A DNA stretch of 64,000 nucleotides, taken from NCBI RefSeq assembly GCF_012911005.2, contig NZ_WTVS01000005.1, forward strand, positions 62,001 through 126,000, given 5' to 3'. The notes under the pieces were generated by a model. That model was not told where the DNA came from and made no database searches. It saw only the letters and a program-made list of their open reading frames with translations. A program made the translations under genes and the position numbers. This stretch comes from Aromatoleum toluolicum (GTDB lineage Bacteria > Pseudomonadota > Gammaproteobacteria > Burkholderiales > Rhodocyclaceae). Positions 57,416 through 64,000 of the stretch are shown piece after piece (the first letter of the stretch is position 1; each line of letters begins with the position of its first letter).

Positions 57416-58237
57416 ATGTCCGGCCCCAGTCCCGAATCCCCTGTCGAAGTCGATCGCGAGCGCCGTTTCGGCGGCATCGCCCGCCTGTACGGGGCCGATG
57501 CGCCCGCGCGCCTAGACGCCGCGCATGCGTGCGTGATCGGCGTCGGCGGCGTCGGCTCGTGGATCGCGGAAGCGCTGGCGCGCAGCGGCGTGGGGCGCAT
57601 CACGCTGATCGATCTCGACCATGTCGCCGAGTCAAACATCAATCGCCAGATCCACGCGCTCGACCCGACGCTGGGACAGGCCAAGGTGCTGGCGATGGCC
57701 GAGCGCATCCGTGCGATCAATCCGCATGCGCGTGTCGAGGTGGTCGAGGATTTCGTCACGACGGACAACGCGGCGGACCTGCTGCAGGGCTTCGACGTCG
57801 TTGTCGATGCGATCGACAACGTGCGCGCCAAGGTCGCGATCGTGCTGGTGTGCCGTCGGCGGCGCATCCCGCTGATCGTCGCCGGCGGCGCCGGCGGCAA
57901 GACCGATCCGGGCCGCATCCGCGTCGACGACCTGTCGCGCACCGAGCAGGACCCGCTGCTCGCCAAGGTGAGGAAGCGCCTGCGCAGCGAGCACGGCTTT
58001 CCGCGCAATCCCAAGCGCCCGTTCGGCATCGAGGCGGTGTATTCGTGCGAGCCGCTGCGCCTCGACGACCTCGCGTGCGACCTGCCGCACGGGCCGCAGG
58101 GGCTGGCGTGCGCGGGCTACGGCTCGAGCGTCGCGGTGACGGCCTCGGTCGGCATGTTCGCCGCCGCGCGCGCGATCGAACGTCTGCTCGCGCCGCCGGT
58201 CGACGCCAGTTCCGAAACTGTCGAGAGCGAATCATGA
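57416..58237 (+). CDS. tcdA: tRNA threonylcarbamoyladenosine dehydratase TcdA
   Basis: A 273-residue E1-like (ThiF/MoeB family) enzyme that closes t6A37 of tRNA to its cyclic form using ATP. RRFGGIARLYG near the N terminus, the nucleotide loop VIGVGGVGSWIAEALARSG (40-58), DLDHVAESNINRQ and DAIDNVRAK match YgdL/CsdL. No CxxC zinc knuckle is present, as expected for TcdA. The 3' end overlaps the chelatase gene by 4 bases. An in-frame ATG 52 codons upstream lies within the divergent gene and was rejected. Confidence 0.9.
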   Translation: MSGPSPESPVEVDRERRFGGIARLYGADAPARLDAAHACVIGVGGVGSWIAEALARSGVGRITLIDLDHVAESNINRQIHALDPTLGQAKVLAMAERIRAINPHARVEVVEDFVTTDNAADLLQGFDVVVDAIDNVRAKVAIVLVCRRRRIPLIVAGGAGGKTDPGRIRVDDLSRTEQDPLLAKVRKRLRSEHGFPRNPKRPFGIEAVYSCEPLRLDDLACDLPHGPQGLACAGYGSSVAVTASVGMFAAARAIERLLAPPVDASSETVESES

Positions 58238-58626
58238 GCGACGCACATGCGGTGGTGCTGTTCGGACACGGCGCCCGCGATCCCGAATGGGCGCGGCCGA
58301 TGCAGCGCACGCGCGATCATCTGCGCACGCAGGCGCCCGGGCTGCGCGTCGAGTTGGCCTTCCTCGAATTCATGACGCCGACGCTCGAAGACGCGATCGC
58401 CGCGCTGGCGCGCGACGGCATGCGGCATATCACCGTCGTGCCGATGTTCATCGCCCAGGGCGGGCATCTGAAGAGCGACGTGCCCCGGCTCCTCGCCAGC
58501 GCGCGCGCGCTTCATCCCGGTTGCGAGATCACGCTCGCGCCAGCGGTCGGCGAGGCGGACGGCGTGATCGCCGCGATGGCGCGCTACGCGCTGGGGTGCA
58601 GCGGGGTGGCTTCCGCCGCGGACTGA
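58234..58626 (+). CDS. cbiX: Small CbiX-type chelatase
   Basis: A 130-residue single-domain class II chelatase. The metal-binding histidines are His12 in LFGHGARDPEW and His78 in FIAQGGHLKSD. Small CbiX proteins insert cobalt, or sometimes nickel or iron, into sirohydrochlorin. The ATG overlaps the tcdA stop, so the two are co-translated despite unrelated functions. Confidence 0.88.
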   Translation: MSDAHAVVLFGHGARDPEWARPMQRTRDHLRTQAPGLRVELAFLEFMTPTLEDAIAALARDGMRHITVVPMFIAQGGHLKSDVPRLLASARALHPGCEITLAPAVGEADGVIAAMARYALGCSGVASAAD

Positions 58627-58663
58627 GCGGCCCGGCAACGCATAGCGGTTGCCCTCATTCCTG

Positions 58664-58698
58664 TTGACTCGGCTGAATATAAGAATAAACTTATATTC
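58664..58698 (+). promoter_or_regulatory. Promoter and AT-rich operator of the RND operon
   Basis: GAATATAAG at 58675-58683 and CTTATATTC at 58690-58698 are perfect 9-bp inverted arms around AATAAA. The last base of the palindrome is adjacent to the ATG at 58699. A candidate -35 TTGACT (58664-58669) and a -10 TAAACT (58686-58691, 16-bp spacer) flank and overlap it. AT-rich palindromes of this kind are typical ArsR/TetR-family operators. It is strikingly AT-rich for this genome. Confidence 0.7.
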
Positions 58699-59751
58699 AT
58701 GACGAGATATTCCATCATCCGGATCGTGTTGCCTGCGCTTGCGCTGGTCATTGCTCCCCTGGCGCAGGCGCAGGTGCCGACGCAGCGCATCGAGGCGCGC
58801 GCGGTCGGCCTGACCCATCCTGCCGAGGCCACGCTGGAGGCGGTGCACCAGGCCACGCTCGCGGCGCAGGTCCCCGGTCGCATCGTCGAACTCAAGGTCG
58901 ATGCCGGCGACCGCGTCGCGAAGGGGCAGGTGCTGCTGCGCATCGACGCGGCCGAGGCGAGCCAGGCCGTCGCCGGCGCCGAAGCCGGCATCGCGCAGGC
59001 CCAGGCCAATCAGATCAACGCGAAAGCGGCGTACGAGCGCACGAAGACGCTCGTCGAGCGCAAGTTCGTCAGCCAGTCGGCGCTCGATCAGGCCAGGGCG
59101 TCGTTCGACGCCGCCGAGGCCCAGCTGCGCGCGGCGCGCGCGGGGCGCGGCCAGGCGGCGACGGTGCAAGGCTACACGACGATCGTCGCGCCGCTCGCGG
59201 GGCTGGTCGCGGCGCGCCACGTCGAGCTCGGCGAGATGGCGCAGCCGGGGCGGCAGCTCGTGACCGTGTACGACCCCGCAGCGATGCGTGCCGTGGTTGA
59301 TGTGCCGCAGCAGCGCCTCGCCGGCCTCGTGCCCGGGCAGATCCGCGCGCGTGTCGAGCTGCCCGATTCCGGCCGCTGGCTCGATGCCGCGAGCGTCACG
59401 GTGTTGCCGGCGGCCGATCCGCGCACGCACACGGTGCGCGTGCGTGTCGACCTGCCAGCGAACGCCGAAGGCCTCGTGCCGGGGACCTTCGCGCGCGTGC
59501 ATTTCGCGACCGGCGAAGGCTCGCGCATCGCCGTCCCGGCCGCTGCAATCCTGCGCCGCGGCGAAGTGACCGGCGTCTACGTCGCCGACGGCAAGGGCGG
59601 CTTCGCGCTGCGCCAGATCCGCGCGGGCGAGCCGCTGGAGGACGGCAGCGTCGAGGTGCTGGCGGGGCTCGCCGGGGGCGAGGAGGTCGCGCTCGATCCG
59701 GTGCAGGCCGGCATTGTGATGCGTGCCGCCCGCAGCGGCGCCGCGCGCTGA
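58699..59751 (+). CDS. RND efflux membrane fusion protein
   Basis: A 350-residue periplasmic adaptor (HlyD/AcrA type). The signal peptide ends near Ala-Gln-Ala (22-24) with no lipobox, so it is probably not a lipoprotein. The lipoyl half-motifs LAAQVPGRIVELKVDAGDRV and TIVAPLAGLVAARHVELGEM flank a helical hairpin (about 85-145). The promoter lies so close that the message may be nearly leaderless. It is followed 10 bases later by the pump. Confidence 0.9.
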   Translation: MTRYSIIRIVLPALALVIAPLAQAQVPTQRIEARAVGLTHPAEATLEAVHQATLAAQVPGRIVELKVDAGDRVAKGQVLLRIDAAEASQAVAGAEAGIAQAQANQINAKAAYERTKTLVERKFVSQSALDQARASFDAAEAQLRAARAGRGQAATVQGYTTIVAPLAGLVAARHVELGEMAQPGRQLVTVYDPAAMRAVVDVPQQRLAGLVPGQIRARVELPDSGRWLDAASVTVLPAADPRTHTVRVRVDLPANAEGLVPGTFARVHFATGEGSRIAVPAAAILRRGEVTGVYVADGKGGFALRQIRAGEPLEDGSVEVLAGLAGGEEVALDPVQAGIVMRAARSGAAR

Positions 59752-59761
59752 GGGGGCATCG

Positions 59762-62700
59762 ATGAGCCTCGGCATCTCCGGCCGCATCGCCGGCGCCTTC
59801 CAGCGCAACGCGCTGACGCCGCTCCTCGCGCTGATCCTGCTGCTGATGGGCGTGTTCGCGACGCTCGTGACGCCCAAGGAGGAAGAGCCGCAGATCGACG
59901 TCACGATGGCGAACGTGCTGGTGCCCTTCCCGGGCGCCTCCGCGCGCGACGTCGAGGCGCTGGTCGCGCGCCCCGCCGAACAGGTCCTGTCGCGCATGGC
60001 GGGTGTCGAGCACGTGTATTCCGTGTCGCGCCCCGGCATGGCGGTGATCACGGTGCAGTTCGAGGTCGGCGTGCCGAACCAGGACGCATTGGTGCGCCTC
60101 TACGACACCGTGCATTCGAACAAGGACTGGCTGAGCCCGCAGCTCGGCGTCGGCGAGCCCATCGTCAAGCCCAAGGGCATCGACGACGTGCCGATCGTGA
60201 GCCTGACCTTCTGGACTGCCGACCCGGAGCGCACCGGCTTCGACATGCAGCAGGTGTCGCGCGCGGTGGAGCTCGAGATCAAGCGCATCGAGGGCACGCG
60301 CGACGTCACGACCATCGGTGGACCGGGGCACGTCGTGCGCGTGCTGATGGACACCCAGCGCATGAATGCACACGGCGTCACCGCGCAGGACGTGCGCGCG
60401 GCACTGCAACTCGCGAACGCGTCGCAGCCGGCGGGCAGCCTCGTCGCCGGCAACCGCGAGGTGCTGGTGCAGACCGGCACCTATCTCGAATCGGCCGAGG
60501 ACGTGCGCAGCCTCGTCGTCGGCGCCGCTGGCGGCAAGCCGGTGTTCATGCGCGACGTCGCGCGCATCGAGGACGGCCCGGACCAGCCGACGCAGTACGT
60601 GTGGTTCGGCACCGGCGCGGCCGCGGACAAGGTCGGCATCGCCGAGCGGGGCGTGTTCCCCGCGGTCACGCTGGCGGTGTCGAAGAAGCCGGGTGCGAAC
60701 GCCGCGGATGTCGCCGATGACGTGCTCGCGCGCGCCGAGGCGCTGCGCGGCGAGCTGATCCCCGAGGGCGTGCAGTTCACCGTCACGCGCAACTACGGCC
60801 AGACCGCCAACGACAAGGCCAACACGCTGATCGGCAAGCTCGTGTTCGCGACCTCCGCGGTCGTGCTGCTGGTGTTCTTCGCGCTCGGCCGGCGCGAGGC
60901 GCTGATTGTCGGCGTCGCGGTGGGCCTGACACTCGCGGCGACGCTGTTCGCGTCCTGGGCGTGGGGTTTCACGCTCAATCGCGTCAGCCTTTTCGCGCTG
61001 ATCTTCTCGATCGGCATCCTCGTCGATGACGCGATCGTTGTGGTGGAGAACATCCACCGCTGGCACACGCTGGAGCCCGACACGCCGCTGTGGCAGCTCA
61101 TCCCGCGCGCGGTGGACGAGGTCGGCGGGCCGACGATCCTCGCGACCTTCACGGTGATCGCGGCGCTGCTGCCGATGGCCTTCGTCACCGGCCTGATGGG
61201 GCCGTACATGAGCCCGATCCCGATCAACGCGTCGATGGGCATGTTCATCTCGCTCGCGGTGGCGTTCGTCGTGACGCCGTGGCTCGCGCAGCGCCTCCTC
61301 AAATCCGTCGATGCGCACCACCACGAGGGCGAGGACAAGCTCACCGCACGCCTCGACCGCGTCTTCCGCCGCACCATGTCGCCGATGCTCGACCCCGTGC
61401 GCGGCGGCGGCGCGCGCCTCAAGCTGTGGCTGATCGTCGTCGCGCTGATCGTCGTGTCGGTCGCGCTGCCGGTGTTCAAGCTCGTCGCGCTGAAGATGCT
61501 GCCGCTCGACAACAAGAGCGAGTTCCAGGTCGTGCTCGACATGCCGGTCGATACGCCGGTCGAGGAAACCGCGCGCGTGCTGCGGGATATCGGCGGATAC
61601 CTCGGCACGGTCGAGGAGGTCAGCGACTGGCAGGCCTACGCCGGCACCGCGAGCCCGATCAACTTCAACGGCCTGGTGCGCCAGTACTACCTGCGCAGCG
61701 GCCCCGAGGTCGGCGATATCCAGGTGAACCTGGTCGACAAGGCGCATCGCGATCGCAAGAGCCACGAGATCGCCACCGCCGTGCGCGCCGAGGTCACGCG
61801 CATTGCGCGCGCGGCGGGCGGCAACGCGAAGACCGTCGAGGTGCCGCCCGGCCCGCCGGTGCTGTCGCCCATCGTCGCCGAGGTGTACGGGCCGGACTAC
61901 GCGGGCCAGACCCTGGTTGCGCGCAAGGTCCGCGCAGCGTTCGAGGGCACGGCGGACATCGTGGATGTCGACGACACCGTCGACGAGGCCGCGCCCAAGC
62001 TCGTGCTGCGCGTCGATCAGGCCAAGGCCGCGCGCATGGGCGTGGCCCAGGCCGACATCGTCGAGGTCGTGCGCCTCGGGCTGTCCGGCGAGGACGTCAC
62101 ACCGATCCACGGCGGCGACAACAAGTACGAGATCCCGGTGCGCATCCAGCTGCCGTCCGAGCGCCAGTCCAGCGTCGACGCGCTGCTCGCGCTCAAGGTG
62201 CGTGCACGCGACGGCACGCTGGTGTCGGTGTCGGAACTCGTCACGGTGCAGGAGAGCACGCGCGAGCAGGTGATCTACCGCAAGGACCTGCTGCCCGTCG
62301 TGTACGTGACGGGCGACATGAGCGGCCATCTGGATTCGCCGCTCTACGGCATGTTCGACATCCGCGCGCAGATCCGCGACATGCCGCTCGCCGGCGCGCC
62401 GGGCCTCGCCGGGAGGCTGGACGAATGGTTCATCCGCCAGCCCGCGGAGGCCTACGCGGGCTTCAGCGTGAAGTGGGACGGCGAGTGGCAGGTCACTTTT
62501 GAAACCTTCCGCGACATGGGCGCCGCCTACGCGGTCGGCCTGATCCTGATCTACCTGCTGGTCGTCGCGCAGTTCCGCAGCTACCTCGTGCCGCTCATCA
62601 TCATGGCGCCGATCCCGCTCACGATCATCGGCGTGATGCCCGGCCACGCACTGCTCGGCGCGCATTTCACGGCGACCTCGATGATCGGCATGATCGCGCT

Positions 62701-63010
62701 CGCCGGCATCATCGTGCGCAACTCGATCCTGCTCGTGGATTTCGTCAATCAGCAGGTGTGCGCGGGCGTCGAGCTCGGCGAGGCGGTGATCCGCGCGGCG
62801 GCCGTGCGCGCCAAGCCGATCGGCCTGACCGCGCTGGCGGCGATGATCGGCGCGCTCTTCATTCTCGACGACCCCATCTTCAACGGGCTGGCAATCAGCC
62901 TGATCTTCGGCATCTTCGTGTCCACCGTGCTGACGCTGGTGGTCATACCGGTGCTGTATTTCGCCGCGATGCGGGGTCGCATCGCGCAACTGCAAGGAGA
63001 AACACCATGA
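59762..63010 (+). CDS. RND efflux pump, inner-membrane subunit
   Basis: A 1082-residue AcrB-type transporter with twelve membrane helices and two large periplasmic loops. TPKEEEPQIDVTMANV after the first helix is typical of one branch of this family. The proton-relay pair Asp422-Asp423 is present in GILVDDAIVVVENIH. The position of AcrB Lys940 is Arg986 here (GIIVRNSILLVDF). GGGGG precedes the ATG; an upstream in-frame ATG overlaps the adaptor gene. No outer-membrane channel gene accompanies it, so TolC must come from elsewhere. Substrate unknown. Confidence 0.92.
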   Translation: MSLGISGRIAGAFQRNALTPLLALILLLMGVFATLVTPKEEEPQIDVTMANVLVPFPGASARDVEALVARPAEQVLSRMAGVEHVYSVSRPGMAVITVQFEVGVPNQDALVRLYDTVHSNKDWLSPQLGVGEPIVKPKGIDDVPIVSLTFWTADPERTGFDMQQVSRAVELEIKRIEGTRDVTTIGGPGHVVRVLMDTQRMNAHGVTAQDVRAALQLANASQPAGSLVAGNREVLVQTGTYLESAEDVRSLVVGAAGGKPVFMRDVARIEDGPDQPTQYVWFGTGAAADKVGIAERGVFPAVTLAVSKKPGANAADVADDVLARAEALRGELIPEGVQFTVTRNYGQTANDKANTLIGKLVFATSAVVLLVFFALGRREALIVGVAVGLTLAATLFASWAWGFTLNRVSLFALIFSIGILVDDAIVVVENIHRWHTLEPDTPLWQLIPRAVDEVGGPTILATFTVIAALLPMAFVTGLMGPYMSPIPINASMGMFISLAVAFVVTPWLAQRLLKSVDAHHHEGEDKLTARLDRVFRRTMSPMLDPVRGGGARLKLWLIVVALIVVSVALPVFKLVALKMLPLDNKSEFQVVLDMPVDTPVEETARVLRDIGGYLGTVEEVSDWQAYAGTASPINFNGLVRQYYLRSGPEVGDIQVNLVDKAHRDRKSHEIATAVRAEVTRIARAAGGNAKTVEVPPGPPVLSPIVAEVYGPDYAGQTLVARKVRAAFEGTADIVDVDDTVDEAAPKLVLRVDQAKAARMGVAQADIVEVVRLGLSGEDVTPIHGGDNKYEIPVRIQLPSERQSSVDALLALKVRARDGTLVSVSELVTVQESTREQVIYRKDLLPVVYVTGDMSGHLDSPLYGMFDIRAQIRDMPLAGAPGLAGRLDEWFIRQPAEAYAGFSVKWDGEWQVTFETFRDMGAAYAVGLILIYLLVVAQFRSYLVPLIIMAPIPLTIIGVMPGHALLGAHFTATSMIGMIALAGIIVRNSILLVDFVNQQVCAGVELGEAVIRAAAVRAKPIGLTALAAMIGALFILDDPIFNGLAISLIFGIFVSTVLTLVVIPVLYFAAMRGRIAQLQGETP

Positions 63011-63231
63011 CGCTGACCGTCAACCAGTTCGTCCGCATCTTCGCCGGCGCCTTCGTGCTGATCTCGCTCGCGCTCGGCGTCGACGGCTCGCCGCTGTTCG
63101 TGAGCAAGAACTTCCTGTGGTTCACCGCCTTCGTCGGCGCAAACCTGTTCCAGAGCGGCTTCACGCGCTTCTGCCCGCTGGAGATCTTCCTGCGCAAGGC
63201 CGGCGTGCCGGACAGCGCGGGCTGTCGCTGA
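63007..63231 (+). CDS. Small DUF2892 membrane protein
   Basis: A 74-residue protein with two membrane segments (IFAGAFVLISLALGV, then FTAFVGANLFQSGF), followed by CPLEIFLRKAGV. It matches DUF2892, the membrane part found in YgaP-like rhodanese proteins. The ATG overlaps the pump stop codon (ATGA), so it belongs to the RND operon. In other bacteria such proteins are linked to sulfur or to ArsR/BigR-regulated operons; a role here is inference. Confidence 0.82.
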   Translation: MTLTVNQFVRIFAGAFVLISLALGVDGSPLFVSKNFLWFTAFVGANLFQSGFTRFCPLEIFLRKAGVPDSAGCR

Positions 63232-63328
63232 TCTATCGAGCGCGGGGACGGACCGCGAAAGGATTCAGCGTGGATGACGGTGCAGGGCTACAATCGGTCT
63301 GTCATCGACCCTGCAGCCGGCCCGGCCC

Positions 63329-63646
63329 ATGAACGATCGCGCGTCCCACATCGAACGGCGGCTCGACCGCCGCATCCCGCTCGGCTGCCCCGCCGTCATC
63401 CGGCTGAAAACCGGTGAAACGGTGCGGGCCGAATGCGTAGAGATCAGCGTCGGCGGGATGACCCTGCGAGCGCCCTACGTGCCCGGCGAGGCCGAAGTCC
63501 TCGAAGTGATGGTCTCGGTGCCTGGCACCAACGGCGCGATATCGTCGCGCCCGCCGCTCGTGACCCGGCTCGAAGTGAAGCGCTGCCACGCGGTCGGGCA
63601 GGGCCTGTACGAGATCGGCGGGACGACCGTGCGCGTCGTTGGCTGA
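63329..63646 (+). CDS. PilZ-domain protein
   Basis: A 105-residue single-domain protein. The arginine cluster ERRLDRRIPL (about 9-18) and EISVGGMTL (about 38-46) correspond to the RxxxR and (D/N)xSxxG cyclic-di-GMP-binding motifs, with Glu in place of the usual Asp/Asn. It may therefore bind the nucleotide weakly. A TACAAT at 63289-63294 could be its -10. It converges with dsbB. Confidence 0.8.
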   Translation: MNDRASHIERRLDRRIPLGCPAVIRLKTGETVRAECVEISVGGMTLRAPYVPGEAEVLEVMVSVPGTNGAISSRPPLVTRLEVKRCHAVGQGLYEIGGTTVRVVG

Positions 63647-63664
63647 CGCGCACCGCTCAGGATT

Positions 63665-64000
63665 TCAGCCGCGGAGCTTTCCGCGCACGATCAGCGTGCT
63701 CGCCCCGATCGCGATCAGCGTCAGCATCACCAGCGACCAGTTCGCGATCGAAAGTCCCAGGAAGCTCCAGTCGATCTTGGTGCAATCGCCCGCGCCCTGG
63801 AAGATCATCGGCAGGGCGTCCGCCAGCGGGAAGCTGCCGAGCATGAATTCCAGGTCCGGCCCGCACTCGGCGATTTCCGGCGGATAGATCTGGATCCAGG
63901 TCTGGCGTGCGGCCACGCCTGCGCCCGCCAGCGCGGCAACGAGGATCAGTCCCGCGTAGGCGCGCGTGCCCGTCCGGCCCGGATTGTGCAGCCCCGCGAC
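63665..64000 (-). CDS. dsbB: Disulfide bond formation protein DsbB (3' part)
   Basis: The minus-strand frame runs to the window edge, giving 111 C-terminal residues. Visible are a membrane helix (YAGLILVAALAGAGVAARQT), the periplasmic loop with the second redox cysteine pair (ECGPDLEFML and GAGDCTKIDW) and the last helix (SLVMLTLIAIGAS). DsbB reoxidises DsbA and passes electrons to quinone. The first two helices and the N-terminal CxxC are outside the window. Confidence 0.9.
   Translation of the reverse strand, partial: VAGLHNPGRTGTRAYAGLILVAALAGAGVAARQTWIQIYPPEIAECGPDLEFMLGSFPLADALPMIFQGAGDCTKIDWSFLGLSIANWSLVMLTLIAIGASTLIVRGKLRG

Overview
The window is a 64 kb GC-rich stretch of a betaproteobacterial chromosome. 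The gene order (secE-nusG-rplKAJL-rpoBC-rpsLG-fusA-tuf, then an unbroken S10-spc-alpha ribosomal supercluster, then galE and uvrA/MFS/ssb), the protein sequences, and an acetone carboxylase locus together suggest a Rhodocyclales-type organism (Azoarcus/Aromatoleum/Thauera-like). The genus is inferred, not read from a 16S gene. No tRNA, rRNA, CRISPR array, transposase or integrase was seen.

Region 1 (1-30.1 kb) is the housekeeping core: the end of secE, nusG, ribosomal proteins L11/L1/L10/L7-L12, RNA polymerase beta and beta', S12/S7/EF-G/EF-Tu, then 28 consecutive genes from rpsJ to rplQ, including secY, infA, a 37-residue rpmJ and rpoA. All are on the plus strand and tightly packed. The few gaps hold readable control elements: an L10-leader region, an rplL-rpoB attenuator hairpin, a terminator after tuf, promoters before rplC and rplN that are physically merged with hairpins, and a very clear terminator after rplQ.

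Region 2 (30.1-36.4 kb) carries galE, a small conserved minus-strand protein of unknown function, uvrA, a divergent MFS transporter, and ssb with its terminator.

Region 3 (36.4-54.3 kb) is the accessory centrepiece, an acetone (ketone) catabolic locus. A sigma-54 promoter drives acxA-acxB-acxC, the ATP-dependent acetone carboxylase that makes acetoacetate. Next comes a four-gene cell-envelope module: a periplasmic YCF48-type beta-propeller, an MMPL/RND transporter, a DUF1302 outer-membrane protein and a DUF1329 periplasmic protein. It is followed by an acyl-CoA synthetase and both subunits of a 3-oxoacid CoA-transferase, which would turn acetoacetate into acetoacetyl-CoA. The last gene encodes an AcoR/AcxR-type sigma-54 activator that has its own sigma-54 promoter. 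Both promoters have an inverted repeat centred about 145 bp upstream, which fits one activator controlling the pathway and itself. The least explained part is the envelope module placed between the carboxylase and the acetoacetate-activating genes.

Region 4 (54.3-64 kb) is a mixture: a PatB/MalY-type aminotransferase fold protein, an MBL-fold hydrolase, a Sel1-repeat periplasmic protein, tcdA with a small CbiX-like chelatase, an RND efflux operon (membrane fusion protein, pump, small DUF2892 protein) preceded by a perfect AT-rich palindrome abutting the start codon, a PilZ-domain protein, and the 3' part of dsbB running off the window.
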